From Nocardioides sp. S5 (GTDB taxonomy: Bacteria; Actinomycetota; Actinomycetes; Propionibacteriales; Nocardioidaceae): DNA of 64,000 bases. Location: the NCBI RefSeq assembly GCF_017310035.1, contig NZ_CP022296.1, forward strand, positions 2,046,001 to 2,110,000, written 5' to 3'. Numbering within the stretch: position 1 is the first letter of the stretch; every line of letters begins with the position of its first letter. Below the pieces are notes generated by a model. That model had not been told where the DNA came from. It was given only the letters and a program-made list of their open reading frames with translations, and searched no databases. A program made the position numbers and the translations under genes. This document shows positions 28,002 through 37,189 of the stretch, piece by piece.

Positions 28002-28808
28002 ATGGGGGAGTACGTGGCAAGGTCCTACACCACGGCCGGAGAAGACTTCGTCGCATTCTTGGTTGGCCGGCACATTGGTGACTACGAGTGGGAGCGTCTG
28101 GCTACGGCTCTAGTCTCGACGGGCCGAGGCGACGACTGGTCGGCAGCGATTCAGGACATGGCTGTATTGCACCTTGCGCGAAGGCTGATTGCCGGCGGCG
28201 CGTCGATCGTGGCATCTAGTGCCGATTGGGATCTCGTCGTTGAACGGGAGATTAAGCAAATGGTCGTCGACACCATGGTTGTCGACTACTTCAGGGTCGG
28301 CGAGATCTACGCGCGGCTCGAGTTGGCGGTGGAAGCTGCCCGCAGCAAGATTTCCCCAGGAACGAGGAGCCAACTTCGCTCGGAGTGTCAGCGTGAAGCC
28401 CCATGGTGCTACCTGTGCGGTGCTGACCTAGACTTCGGCGCCAAGAACTCCGCTCTAGAGTTCACTCTGGACCATGTGTGGCCGCAGGCCTTCGGTGGCA
28501 ACTCAGATCCGGAAAATCTCCTTCCGGCTTGTCGCTCGTGCAACGAGCGAAAGGGACACGCCGCGTCATGGAGCCTCTACCCCGTGCAGGCCCTCGTGCA
28601 TGGCTACCGGTTGTCGAGTGACGATCTCGCAGCTATGCCCAAGGAAATGAGGTTCGCCGTTCACTCCCGGATCGCCATGCAGGAGGCGTCACTGAGTGGT
28701 TCGAGCCTCAAGGAGGCCTTCGTTAGGCTCGGGCGTCCCGACCTGCCAACCGTCGTCGACGAGTCGGCCAGCGTCGACGTGTTCAATCTCGCCGCAACTT
28801 TCCGTTGA
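28002..28808 (+). CDS. HNH endonuclease-domain protein
   Basis: A 268-residue protein. About 130 N-terminal residues are helical and unrecognised. The HNH zinc domain follows: CYLC (136-139), DH at 157-158, N172 within SDPENLLPACRSC, second CxxC at 177-180, then NERKGH. The C-terminal ~80 residues are helical. It would cut or nick DNA. It starts 52 nt after the transporter on the same strand and is coupled to a DGQHR protein by a TGATG junction. HNH proteins beside DndB-like proteins suggest a restriction pair; whether it reads the 7-deazaguanine mark or is independent is open. Confidence 0.85.
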   Translation: MGEYVARSYTTAGEDFVAFLVGRHIGDYEWERLATALVSTGRGDDWSAAIQDMAVLHLARRLIAGGASIVASSADWDLVVEREIKQMVVDTMVVDYFRVGEIYARLELAVEAARSKISPGTRSQLRSECQREAPWCYLCGADLDFGAKNSALEFTLDHVWPQAFGGNSDPENLLPACRSCNERKGHAASWSLYPVQALVHGYRLSSDDLAAMPKEMRFAVHSRIAMQEASLSGSSLKEAFVRLGRPDLPTVVDESASVDVFNLAATFR

Positions 28809-28828
28809 TGTTGATAGGGAGTCGATCT

Positions 28829-29947
28829 GTGACCTACTCGTACCCAGCGATCTACACGCGGCAGCGTGGAGCCGATTCTCGCGGTGTGCTGCTCGCGACC
28901 TTCACAGCGCCGGTTGGTGATGTCGTCAAGTGGGCCTCGGTTCAACGCCTGAATGTCGAGGGGAAAGGACACCAGAGGCTCCGGAACAAGGCAAAAGTTC
29001 GCGCCATCAGTCGTTTTCTCGCGCTCGATAGTCGCAATACTATTCCAACGGCAATCACGGTCGCGCTTCGCGGACTTGCTGTTGATGGCACACAGGAACT
29101 CGGTGCATGCGACTCGATCGGCATTCCTGACTCGGAGGAACCAATCGGCTTGGTAATTGACGGGCAGCACCGACTGTTCGGTATGGAGGAGTTCGACCCC
29201 ACTCTGAAGGTTAACGTCGTCGCATTGATCAACCCAAGCGACGAGGAGATTGCCTTTCAGTTCATGGTTATCAACAACAAGGCAAGTAAGGTTTCAACGG
29301 ACCACCTCAAGTTGCTCGCGCTTCAGTATCCCGAGGCTGCCCTTGGTGAACGACTCAAGACGGCACGAATGACCCTGGGTAGGCATGCCTCGCTCGTCGG
29401 TGTTGTAGACAACTCTGAGGACTCGCCTTTCTACCGCTCGGTGGAATGGCCTGTTGAGGACGTTGCCGGGGACCCGCGCGTAAATCTTGTGCTACCGGCA
29501 GCGGTGGAACAGTCGTTGGGAACGATCGCGCAGAAGAATCTCCCGGATCTTGCCGACGACGATGCGCTCCTCGAGTTCTTCTTCACGCTGTGGCGATCTG
29601 TGAAGGAGGCCTGGCCGGCGGGCTGGGCCCAGGGCAGCAAACTACTCAGCAAGGTTGGGGTCGTTACGCTTACGACCTTCGTTGTCGATGACTTGACCCC
29701 CCTCGCAGACCGTGGCTCGATCGACCTTGCCGACCCAGATGAAGTTGCAGCGGAAGTTCGCCTGATTCTTGATGACCTGACGCCTGCGTTCTGGACGAGC
29801 GAATGGACCGCGAAGAGTCTCGACACGTCTGCAGGGCGGAAGTTGGTTGTCGACGCTCTGACCCAGGTGCGCCGCAACCGCCGGCGTGGCAATCCGTGGT
29901 ACGCGGACGTCGACTTGATCGATACTCCGGACCTCAGTTCGGAATGA
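28829..29947 (+). CDS. DGQHR/DndB-like protein paired with the HNH nuclease
   Basis: A 372-residue protein of the DGQHR family with the canonical signature DGQHR at 111-115, followed by FMVINNKASKVSTDHLKLL (~145), typical of DndB-like proteins. It differs from the two dpdB paralogues in this island, which read DGQQR and share little else by eye. Start GTG 28829 is preferred because GGGAG at 28817-28821 sits 7 nt upstream. ATG 28808, in a TGATG overlap with the nuclease gene, is the alternative and would add seven residues. DndB is a regulator in phosphorothioation systems, so a sensing or control role over the neighbouring nuclease is plausible but inferred. Confidence 0.82.
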   Translation: MTYSYPAIYTRQRGADSRGVLLATFTAPVGDVVKWASVQRLNVEGKGHQRLRNKAKVRAISRFLALDSRNTIPTAITVALRGLAVDGTQELGACDSIGIPDSEEPIGLVIDGQHRLFGMEEFDPTLKVNVVALINPSDEEIAFQFMVINNKASKVSTDHLKLLALQYPEAALGERLKTARMTLGRHASLVGVVDNSEDSPFYRSVEWPVEDVAGDPRVNLVLPAAVEQSLGTIAQKNLPDLADDDALLEFFFTLWRSVKEAWPAGWAQGSKLLSKVGVVTLTTFVVDDLTPLADRGSIDLADPDEVAAEVRLILDDLTPAFWTSEWTAKSLDTSAGRKLVVDALTQVRRNRRRGNPWYADVDLIDTPDLSSE

Positions 29948-30029
29948 AGAGCAGGCAAGGGCAGCGAGGTGTCGAAGGGTGGTCAGTCGGGTCGTCACCA
30001 GACGGCCGAGGGTGTGAGTCGTCGGCCTC

Positions 30030-30329
30030 TTACGGGGCGGGCGGCGCGATGCGATCGCTTAGTGTGTCCATCGTTGCATCGATGGCGTCCAAGAGGACGT
30101 GATGAGACGCGAAGCCCATCTGCAGACCTTGATTGAGATATTGGAGCAGCCTGAGATCGCTCTCGACCGGACTGGCGTCGGAAGACACGGCAGGCAGCAT
30201 CTCCAAGACATCGATGAACTTCTCGAGTCCTGAATCGTCACCCGCGCGGTCGGTGGCTAGGAAGCGACGGTGATCGTGCCAAGCCACGACCAACTGCGCC
30301 GCTTCCGCCCAGTAGTTTTCAGACTGCAT
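30030..30329 (-). CDS. small hypothetical protein at the island edge
   Basis: A 99-residue protein with no family I recognise. ATG 30329 opens MQSENYWAEAAQLVVAWHDHRRF; the rest is acidic and helix-forming, ending DRIAPPAP. The open frame continues upstream, but that part is lower quality and runs towards the glnA terminator. Base composition (TTTTC, AGATATTGG) is more like the island than the core genes. It faces the DGQHR gene tail to tail with 82 nt between. It may be an immunity, regulator or orphan cargo gene; nothing in the sequence decides. Confidence 0.55.
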   Translation of the reverse strand: MQSENYWAEAAQLVVAWHDHRRFLATDRAGDDSGLEKFIDVLEMLPAVSSDASPVESDLRLLQYLNQGLQMGFASHHVLLDAIDATMDTLSDRIAPPAP

Positions 30330-30450
30330 GAGGGCACCTAACCACACCGAAATGACGCCCGCTCTCTCCGTGCCAGTTTGATTCTCGTGGTGAGTGGGCC
30401 ACGGCGGCACGGACTGCTCCCCCGGGACACATTGGGGCCACACGCAAACG

Positions 30451-30513
30451 AAAAACGACCCCTGACTCTGGAAGACGTCGGAAGGTGTCTTCGCAGGTCA
30501 GGGGCCGTTCTTA
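30451..30513 (-). terminator. intrinsic terminator after glnA
   Basis: Read on the minus strand, an inverted repeat (GGCCCCTGAC ... GTCAGGGGTC) encloses a nested GAAGAC/GTCTTC hairpin and is followed by a CGTTTTTCG T-run. It lies about 34 nt past the glnA stop codon. This intact core terminator marks where recognisable core sequence begins. Confidence 0.75.
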
Positions 30514-30546
30514 GGCACCTAGCCGGTGGGCATCACCCACGCGGGA

Positions 30547-31968
30547 CTAGATGTCGTAGTAGAGCTCGAACTCGTGCGGGTGCGGCCGCAGCTGAACCGG
30601 AGCGATCTCCTGGGTCCGCTTGAAGTGGATCCACGTCTCGATCAGGTCGTCGGTGAAGACACCGCCGGCCGTCAGGTAGTCGTGGTCGGCCTCGAGCGCG
30701 TCGAGCACGGCACCGAGGCTGGTCGGCACCTGGTCGATCTCGGCCATCTCGTCCGGCGGCAGCTCGTAGATGTCCTTGTCGATCGGAGCGGCGGGCTCGA
30801 TCTTGTTCTGGACGCCGTCGAGGCCGGCCAGCATCAGGGCCGCGAAGGCGAGGTAGGGGTTCGCCGAGGGGTCGGGGAAGCGGGTCTCGACGCGCTTGGC
30901 CTTCGGGTTCGCGCCCGTGATCGGGATGCGGACCGAGGCGGAGCGGTTGCGCGAGGAGTAGACCAGCGAGATCGGCGCCTCGTAGCCAGGGACCAGGCGG
31001 TGGTAGGAGTTCACCGTCGGGTTGGTGAAGGCCAGCAGCGACGGGGCGTGCTTGAGGATGCCGCCGATGTACCAGCGCGCCATGTCGGACAGGCCGGCGT
31101 AGCCGGTCTCGTCGAAGAACAGCGGCTCGCCGTCCTTCCACAGCGACTGGTGGACGTGCATGCCCGAGCCGTTGTCACCGAAGATGGGCTTCGGCATGAA
31201 GGTGACCGACTTGCCCTGCTCCCAGGCGGTGTTCTTGATGAGGTACTTGAACTTCATCACGTCGTCCGCAGCCTTGAGCAGCGTGTCGAAGCGGTAGTTG
31301 ATCTCCGCCTGGCCGGCCGTGCCGACCTCGTGGTGGGCGCGCTCGACGAGCAGGCCGCTGGCCTCGAGGTTCTTGACCATGTCGGCGCGCAGGTCGCTGT
31401 AGTGGTCGTAGGGCTCGACGGGGAAGTAGCCGCCCTTGAGACGGGTCTTGTAGCCCTTGTTCTGTCCGTCGTCCTTGCCCGAGTTCCACCAGCCCTCGAC
31501 GGAGTCGATGTGGTAGTAGCCCTCGTTGACACCGGTGGAGTAGCGGACGTTGTCGAAGATGTAGAACTCGGCCTCGGGGGCGAAGTAGGCGGTGTCCGCG
31601 ATGCCGGTCGAGTCGAGGTAGGCCAGCGCCTTGCGCGCGATGTTGCGCGGGTCGCGGCTGTAGGCCTCGCCGGTGATCGGGTCGTGGATGAAGAAGTTGA
31701 CGTTGAGGGTCTTGGACTTGCGGAACGGGTCGATGTAGGCCGTGGTCGGGTCCGGGAAGAGCGACATGTCGGACTCGTTGATGGCCTGGAATCCGCGGAT
31801 CGAGGAGCCGTCGAAGCCGAGGCCGTCGTCGAAGACGCTCTGGTCGAAGGACGAGGCCGGCACCGTGAAGTGCTGCATGATGCCCGGCAGGTCACAGAAA
31901 CGGACGTCGATCATCTCGACGCCCTCGTCCTTGATGAACTTGAGCAGCTCATCGGAGTTGTTGAACAT
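30547..31968 (-). CDS. glnA: type I glutamine synthetase
   Basis: A 473-residue enzyme condensing glutamate, ammonia and ATP to glutamine, the main nitrogen-assimilation step; active as a dodecamer in the cytoplasm. The start [11 protein letters not shown] at 31968 has a strong AGGAGG 6 nt upstream; the longer in-frame extension has no such site. Seen: [10 protein letters not shown] (~57), EAEFYIFD (~128), [10 protein letters not shown] (~265) and [10 protein letters not shown] (~400) near the C-terminus, whose Tyr is the adenylylation position of GSI-beta enzymes. Four GlnR half-sites lie about 96-133 nt upstream, so nitrogen control is expected. Confidence 0.97.
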   Translation of the reverse strand: MFNNSDELLKFIKDEGVEMIDVRFCDLPGIMQHFTVPASSFDQSVFDDGLGFDGSSIRGFQAINESDMSLFPDPTTAYIDPFRKSKTLNVNFFIHDPITGEAYSRDPRNIARKALAYLDSTGIADTAYFAPEAEFYIFDNVRYSTGVNEGYYHIDSVEGWWNSGKDDGQNKGYKTRLKGGYFPVEPYDHYSDLRADMVKNLEASGLLVERAHHEVGTAGQAEINYRFDTLLKAADDVMKFKYLIKNTAWEQGKSVTFMPKPIFGDNGSGMHVHQSLWKDGEPLFFDETGYAGLSDMARWYIGGILKHAPSLLAFTNPTVNSYHRLVPGYEAPISLVYSSRNRSASVRIPITGANPKAKRVETRFPDPSANPYLAFAALMLAGLDGVQNKIEPAAPIDKDIYELPPDEMAEIDQVPTSLGAVLDALEADHDYLTAGGVFTDDLIETWIHFKRTQEIAPVQLRPHPHEFELYYDI

Positions 31969-32063
31969 TCGGTTCCTCCTCGACGGCGGCCAGCGCGCGT
32001 CCAAGTTGCAGCGTCACGGAACGGGGCCTCGTTGCACCGTGGTCGTCACGCTAGGCGGGAGCG

Positions 32064-32101
32064 GTTTCTAGACCGTATCCCGATTGTTTCGCCCGTGTTA
32101 C
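32064..32101 (-). promoter_or_regulatory. GlnR operator upstream of glnA
   Basis: Read on the minus strand the site is GTAAC, 6 nt, GAAAC, 6 nt, GATAC, 6 nt, GAAAC, which is the a1-b1-a2-b2 arrangement of actinobacterial GlnR boxes with only the third half-site off consensus (GATAC for GTNAC). It ends 96 nt before the glnA ATG. A possible -10 (TAGCGT on the minus strand, 32048-32053) lies just downstream. This predicts activation or repression of glnA by GlnR according to nitrogen supply. Confidence 0.75.
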
Positions 32102-32210
32102 ATGTGCCCGGAGGGTGGCGCGCGAGGGCGCGCTCCGGTCGCGCGTCGCGCCGCCGGACTTCACCCCTGGGGTTACTCGTGCGAAACGTGGCGCGGGTCT
32201 ACGGTCAGGC

Positions 32211-32983
32211 ATGACTCGGGGAACAGCACGCAAGCGGTGGGGCATCGGCATCTCGACGGTGGTGTGGTCCTGAGCGGCTGCGGCGCCGCCGGGGGAGACA
32301 GCGGCGCGCCGTCCAGCGCGTCGTACGGACTGACGACGCTCGTGCCCGCGGTGGCCGCCGCGGTCGGTGGCGAGGACTACGTGCACCTCGGCATCGGCGA
32401 CCACCGCGGCCGCGGCGAGGTGCAGGTCGACCTGTCGTGGGAGGACGGCACCCACGAGTTCCGCGCGATCACCGGCGACGAGCCCGGGGAGTTCCTGGAG
32501 TTCCGCCGGGTCGGCGGGCGGGTGTACGTCGGCGGCGAGGCGACCGGTGACCGGTGGACCTACATGCGCGATGACGATCCGCGTGCGCTCGGCGAGGAGC
32601 CGGGCTTCGACGCCGGAGCCTCTCCCGTCCTGCTGTCCCTCGACGTGGCCGGCGACTACGAGGTGCTCGTCGACGCGGTCGACGAGGTCGACGACGCGGG
32701 GGAGGAGGAGGTGGGCGGCGTGGCCACGACCCACTACGTCGTCACCGTGGACTCCGCCGCCTGGCTCGGCGCCCTGCCCGAGCACTCGGTGCACCGCGAG
32801 GTCGAGGTCGCCGACGAGCTGGTGCTCGACCTCTGGATCGACGAGGAGTCGCTGCCGGTGCGCCTGGAGTACACCGGGACGGGAAATACCGACCAGGTCC
32901 GCATCGACTACACGAACTGGGGCGGTTCGCTGGCCGTGGTGGAGCCCGAGGGCGCCGAGCCGGTCGGGTCCGAGGCGTCGTAG
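32211..32983 (+). CDS. LppX/LprG-like lipoprotein with apparent frameshift in the signal peptide
   Basis: The mature part is a ~235-residue lipoprotein: lipobox LSGC (Cys at 32279-32281), then a beta-rich domain ending EYTGTGNTDQVRIDYTNWGG, the style of mycobacterial LppX/LprAFG lipid-binding lipoproteins. ATG 32211 opens a good basic signal start, MTRGTARKRWGIGIST, but that frame stops at TGA 32271-32273. The domain continues in the next frame from about 32264. One missing base near GTGGTGTGGTCC would join both parts as ...TVVLVLSGC. So this is either a real frameshift (pseudogene) or a base-call error. GTG 32264 in the mature frame would leave no signal peptide. Confidence 0.65.
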
Positions 32984-33015
32984 GGGCGCGACCGGCCCGC
33001 GCCTACGCTGGGCCC

Positions 33016-33411
33016 GTGCCGCAGACCAGCCCGACGAACGCCTCAGCCGACCTCGCCCCTGCGTCCTTCGGGCGCCGGGTCCTCGCGCTGTTCGTCGACT
33101 GGGTGACCTGCCTCGCGGTCGTGGAGGGCCTGGTCGCAGCCGGCGTGGTCGGTGGGAACCCCAACGGCCTCGGCACGCTCGGCCTCTTCGTCGTCGAGTC
33201 CGCGCTCTTCACGGCCGTGGCCGGCGGCTCCTTCGGCAAGCTCGCGACCCGGCTGCGGGTGGTGCGCGACGGCGTACCCGGTCAGCCGGTCTCACTGGCC
33301 CGCGCGCTCGTGCGCAGCGCGCTGGTGGCGCTCCTGCTCCCGCCGCTGCTCACTGCCGGTGGCCGCGGGCTGCACGACGTCGCCGCCGGCACCCGGACCG
33401 TCGCGATCTAG
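33016..33411 (+). CDS. RDD-family membrane protein
   Basis: A 131-residue integral membrane protein with an RDD domain: FGRRVLALFVDW (~19-30, the R and D), FGKLATRLRVVRDG (~75) and a C-terminal HDVAAGTRTV. Three hydrophobic segments are visible (~22-45, ~55-72, ~98-118). RDD proteins are thought to be transporters or assembly factors; no substrate can be read here. GTG start at 33016. Its stop overlaps the stop of the facing DUF4191 gene by 4 nt (CTAG). An RDD gene near lipA and glnA is usual in actinobacteria. Confidence 0.87.
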   Translation: MPQTSPTNASADLAPASFGRRVLALFVDWVTCLAVVEGLVAAGVVGGNPNGLGTLGLFVVESALFTAVAGGSFGKLATRLRVVRDGVPGQPVSLARALVRSALVALLLPPLLTAGGRGLHDVAAGTRTVAI

Positions 33412-34115
33412 CGGCCGCGCTGCTGCGAGCGCATGCCCTTCATCGAGGTCGGGACCGGACCCTTGGGCAGCGGCAGCTTGCCGCGCTGCGCGTCGAGCGC
33501 CTTGAGCCGCTGGAGGATGTCGGTGATCTCGGCGGGCTTCACGTTGCGGCCGAGCTTCTGCACGTGGCGCACGAGCTTCGGGATCGGCACCTCGCCCTCG
33601 CCGCGACCGGCCACGATCTCGTGGATCGGCACGCCGTAGGCGACGCGCTCGTGCTTGCGGCGCTCGTTGACCATCAGCTGCTTCACGCGGGCCTGGCTCG
33701 TGCCCTCGCCCACCAGGACGATGCCGGGCGGGCCGACCACCCGGTGCACGACGTCCTGCTGCTTGGTGAATCCGACGACCGGGTCGACCTTCCAGCCGCG
33801 GCGCAGCATCTGCAGCGCACCGGCGGCCGCCGCGGGCTGGCCCTCCATCTGCTTGTACGCCGCCCGCTGGGCGCGGCGGCCGAAGACCAGCAGCGCTGCG
33901 AGCAGGCCGGTCATGAGCGCGATCACGATGGAGAGGACCAGCGAGATCCAGCCGTCGCCGGGCAGCAGCCACATGAGGCCGAAGCCGATCGCCGCGCCCA
34001 GCACGAAGACACCCAGGATGATCAGGCCCAGGCGCGGGTCGGTCCGCTTGGCCATCGTGTAGGTCTGCATGATCTGCCCACGGCGCGAGGTGGGCGTGGA
34101 GGCGGGGGTCGACAT
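33408..34115 (-). CDS. DUF4191 membrane protein
   Basis: A 235-residue protein with two adjacent transmembrane helices (~30-52 and ~56-77) and a basic cytoplasmic C-terminal domain containing VVGPPGIVLVGEG and LVRHVQKLGRNVKPAEI. This matches DUF4191, an actinobacterial family commonly encoded next to lipA. Function unknown. ATG 34115; 54 nt downstream of the lipA stop on the same strand, so co-transcription with lipA is likely. Confidence 0.88.
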   Translation of the reverse strand: MSTPASTPTSRRGQIMQTYTMAKRTDPRLGLIILGVFVLGAAIGFGLMWLLPGDGWISLVLSIVIALMTGLLAALLVFGRRAQRAAYKQMEGQPAAAAGALQMLRRGWKVDPVVGFTKQQDVVHRVVGPPGIVLVGEGTSQARVKQLMVNERRKHERVAYGVPIHEIVAGRGEGEVPIPKLVRHVQKLGRNVKPAEITDILQRLKALDAQRGKLPLPKGPVPTSMKGMRSQQRGR

Positions 34116-34169
34116 AGGTGGCCTTGTCCAGCTGGGAGGTGAGGTGGGGTACGCGGGTGGTGGAGCAGG

Positions 34170-35111
34170 TCAGACGGTGGCGGCGGAGCGCGCGTCCATG
34201 GCCTGACCGTACAGCCGTCCGGCGCGGTAGGACGAGCGGACCAGCGGTCCCGAGAGGGCGCCGGCGAAGCCGATATCGTCGGCCTCGGCCTTGAGCTCGA
34301 CGAACTCCTCGGGCTTGACCCAGCGCTCGACGGGGTGGTGGCGCGGGGAGGGGCGGAGGTACTGCGTGATGGTGATCAGCTCGCAGCCGGCGTCGTGCAG
34401 GTCGCGCAGCGCCTGGCTGACCTCCTCGCGGGTCTCACCCATGCCGAGGATCAGGTTGGACTTGGTCACCAGGCCGAAGGCGCGGGCCTGGGTGATGACG
34501 TCGAGGGAGCGGTCGTAGCGGAAGGCGGGACGGATCCGCTTGAAGATCCGCGGCACGGTCTCGACGTTGTGGGCCAGCACCTCGGGTCGCGACTCGAAGA
34601 CCTCCTGGAGGAGGTCGGGCTTGCCGTTGAAGTCGGGGATCAGGTTCTCGACACCGGTGCCCGGGTTCAGGTCGTGGATCGCGCGCACCGTCTCGGCGTA
34701 CAGCCAGGCGCCGCCGTCGGGCAGGTCGTCACGGGCGACGCCGGTGATGGTGGCGTACTTGAGCTCCATGCGCTGCACGGACTCCGCCACGCGGCGCGGC
34801 TCGTCGCGATCGAGGGGCTGCGGCTTGCCGGTGTCGATCTGGCAGAAGTCGCAGCGTCGGGTGCACTGGTCACCGCCGATGAGGAAGGTGGCCTCGCGGT
34901 CCTCCCAGCACTCGAAGATGTTGGGGCAGCCGGCGGACTGGCAGACGGTGTGGAGTCCCTCGGACTTCACGAGGTTCTGCAGCGCGGTGTACTCAGGGCC
35001 CATCTTGGCCTTGGTCTTGATCCACTCCGGCTTGCGTTCGATCGGGGTCTCCGCGTTGCGGATCTCCAGTCGGAGGAGCTTGCGTCCTTCAGGTGCGGGA
35101 GCGGCAGTCAC
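34170..35111 (-). CDS. lipA: lipoyl synthase (radical SAM)
   Basis: A 313-residue enzyme inserting two sulfurs into octanoyl groups on lipoyl domains, such as those of the E2 encoded at 43155-45107. It has the auxiliary cluster motif C-x4-C-x5-C ([12 protein letters not shown], ~51-62) and the radical SAM motif CTRRCDFC (C-x3-C-x2-C, ~77). GTG 35111 is chosen as the start ([19 protein letters not shown]); the short extension upstream is arginine-rich and unlike the family. Downstream on the same strand is the DUF4191 gene. Confidence 0.96.
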   Translation of the reverse strand: MTAAPAPEGRKLLRLEIRNAETPIERKPEWIKTKAKMGPEYTALQNLVKSEGLHTVCQSAGCPNIFECWEDREATFLIGGDQCTRRCDFCQIDTGKPQPLDRDEPRRVAESVQRMELKYATITGVARDDLPDGGAWLYAETVRAIHDLNPGTGVENLIPDFNGKPDLLQEVFESRPEVLAHNVETVPRIFKRIRPAFRYDRSLDVITQARAFGLVTKSNLILGMGETREEVSQALRDLHDAGCELITITQYLRPSPRHHPVERWVKPEEFVELKAEADDIGFAGALSGPLVRSSYRAGRLYGQAMDARSAATV

Positions 35112-35168
35112 ACGCCTCACTCTACGACGGTGGGGAGGGGCTCCCAACTCACGGTCGGGGGAGCCCGC

Positions 35169-36149
35169 TCACGGCACGTCGCGCCGGTGTGTCGCCCACA
35201 CCGACAGCGCCACCGAGACCACGACGAGCACCGCCAGCACGACCCCGCCGTCGGCGGCTGACAGCGTCGACTCGCAGCCCCCGGTGACCGACCCGTCGGG
35301 AGCCTGGATGCAGGCGGACGGGTCGTAGTAGGAGAAGCCGCCGAGCACGAAGGCGAGGAAGTTCGTCGGCAGCAGCCACCGCGCGGCGTTGTCGCCGAGG
35401 ATCGCGGCGACGAGCAGCGACCCGGCGATCGCGACGCCGAACATCAGCGACAGCGTCGCCACGGTGCTGCGGAACAGCATGGTGAGCGCGTAGCCCAGCA
35501 GCCCGCCCACCCCGATGGCGAGGACCCCGCGGGCCTGCGTGGCCCAGATGTCGTTCCACGTCCCGGGAGGGGCCGTGATGTCGCGGCTCGACGCGAGCAG
35601 CGCCGCTCCTCCCCAGAAGAGCGCCAGCACGACTGCGCCGACCACGAGGCCGGTCACCAGCACGGCGGCGCCCTTGGCCGTCCACAGCCGCAGCCGTCGT
35701 GGCACGAACAGCAGCTGGTTGCTCATCGAGCCGGTGTTCCAGTCGTGACCGGCGTACGTCGTGCCGATGAGCATCAACAGGCCGGTGAGGATGGTGATGG
35801 CGGCCGCGCCGACGTCGGTGCGGAGCGACGTGAGGTCCAGTTCGCTGCGGTAGAGGTAGTTCTCGGCGCGGGGCGTGATCGCCTCCGCGCACTCGGCCGC
35901 GGTCCCGGCGGGGCCGAGGTACATCTCCGGGTCGGCCTCGCAGGCAGCGATCTCCTGGGTGACCCAGGGCTGGTCGGCGTCCTGGGCGGCGAGCTGCTCG
36001 GCCTGCGCGACGTCCGCGTCGCTGACCGGACGCGTCTCCCAGGCGTAGCCGGCGAGCAGGACCAGGGGCAGGGCGACGCAGACCACCAGCAGCACCACGA
36101 CGGCGCGCCGCCACCGCAGGCGGGCGAGCTCGACGCGCAGGAGCCTCAT
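35169..36149 (-). CDS. ABC transporter permease (ABC-2 type)
   Basis: A 326-residue membrane protein opening MRLLRVELARLRWRR with a first helix at ~16-38, a large soluble loop (~40-105), then five or so helices to the C-terminus. This layout, with a DUF-like extracytoplasmic loop after TM1, is typical of ABC-2 permeases of the NosY/YxlG kind. The ATG shares ATGA with the stop of the ATP-binding gene before it, so the two form one two-gene operon and one transporter. Substrate unknown. Inserted between lipA and lipB. Confidence 0.87.
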   Translation of the reverse strand: MRLLRVELARLRWRRAVVVLLVVCVALPLVLLAGYAWETRPVSDADVAQAEQLAAQDADQPWVTQEIAACEADPEMYLGPAGTAAECAEAITPRAENYLYRSELDLTSLRTDVGAAAITILTGLLMLIGTTYAGHDWNTGSMSNQLLFVPRRLRLWTAKGAAVLVTGLVVGAVVLALFWGGAALLASSRDITAPPGTWNDIWATQARGVLAIGVGGLLGYALTMLFRSTVATLSLMFGVAIAGSLLVAAILGDNAARWLLPTNFLAFVLGGFSYYDPSACIQAPDGSVTGGCESTLSAADGGVVLAVLVVVSVALSVWATHRRDVP

Positions 36150-37099
36150 CACGCCTCCTCCGACGTCGTCGCGACGCCCATCCGGTCGTCGGCGGTGAGC
36201 TCGAGGAAGATCGTCTCGAGGTCCGCGCGGACCGGCGTCAGCTCGGACAGGAACAGGCCCGCCTCGGCCAGGAGGCGGGTGATCCGCTCGCCGGGCTCGT
36301 CGGTCCCGACGTCCAGCGAGTCGGCGTCCACGCGTACGTCCATGCCGGCACCCTCGAGAACCGCGGCGGCCGCGGTCGCGTCGCCGACGCGGAGCCGGTA
36401 CGACGTACGGCCCAGCAGGTCCTCGACCTTGCCCGACGTCAGCATCCGGCCGTTGCCGATGATGGTCGCGCTGGTGCACACCTGCTGCACCTCGGCCAGG
36501 ATGTGCGAGCTCAGCAGGACGGTGACGCCGGCCTCTCCGAGGTCGCGGATCAGCTCGCGGATCTCCCGGATCCCGGCGGGGTCGAGGCCGTTGGTCGGCT
36601 CGTCGAGGATCAGCAGGTCGGGCGACTTGAGCAGGGTGGCCGCGATGGCGAGCCGCTGCTTCATGCCCAGTGAGTAGGACTTGAAGCGGTCCTCGGCGCG
36701 GTCGCCCAGACCGACCCGGACCAGGGCATCGTCGACCGCGGTGTCGGCGACGCCGACGGACCGGGCGAGCAGCAGCAGGTTCTGCCGCGCGGAGAAGGTG
36801 GGGGAGAACTTCGGCGACTCCACCACGGCACCGACGCGGCCGATGACCTCGTCGAGGTGGTCGGGCACCGGGGTGCCGAAGAGCGCCATGGTGCCGGCCG
36901 TGGGCCGGGCCAGTCCGAGCAGCATCCGGATAGTGGTGGTCTTGCCGGACCCGTTGGGCCCGAGGAAGCCGTGCACCCCACCGCGCGGCACCGCCAGGTC
37001 GAGGTCGTCGACCGCGACGCGGGTGCCTCCCCTGCCGCTGAACTCCTTGCGCAACCCGCTGGTCTCGATCACCAGCTCGGCACCGGTCGTGCCCGCCAC
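36149..37099 (-). CDS. ABC transporter ATP-binding protein
   Basis: A 316-residue nucleotide-binding subunit. Walker A GPNGSGKTTT (~48-57), Q-loop region near GRVGAVVESPKF, signature SLGMKQR (~143), Walker B LLILDEPTNGLDP (~162) and H-loop SSHILAEV (~196) are all intact. The C-terminal ~90 residues carry the extra domain common in CcmA/YxlF-type exporters. ATG at 37099. It overlaps the permease gene and should energise it. Confidence 0.93.
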   Translation of the reverse strand: MAGTTGAELVIETSGLRKEFSGRGGTRVAVDDLDLAVPRGGVHGFLGPNGSGKTTTIRMLLGLARPTAGTMALFGTPVPDHLDEVIGRVGAVVESPKFSPTFSARQNLLLLARSVGVADTAVDDALVRVGLGDRAEDRFKSYSLGMKQRLAIAATLLKSPDLLILDEPTNGLDPAGIREIRELIRDLGEAGVTVLLSSHILAEVQQVCTSATIIGNGRMLTSGKVEDLLGRTSYRLRVGDATAAAAVLEGAGMDVRVDADSLDVGTDEPGERITRLLAEAGLFLSELTPVRADLETIFLELTADDRMGVATTSEEA

Positions 37100-37189
37100 G
37101 TTCGCCCCCTCCGGGGCGTCGACGCGACGCCCTCCCCGTGGGGGCGACTCTGACAGGCGCGGGTCCGGGTCGGCGCGCAGGCGCGCCGG

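Noticed and set aside
29948..30546. tRNA or attachment site at the right island edge
   Set aside because: No cloverleaf or T-loop consensus was found on either strand, and no direct repeat to the left part of the window was seen by eye.
30526..32214. Long plus-strand open frame opposite glnA
   Set aside because: Antisense shadow of a clear glutamine synthetase. Its valine/arginine-rich, repetitive translation is the usual high-GC artefact.
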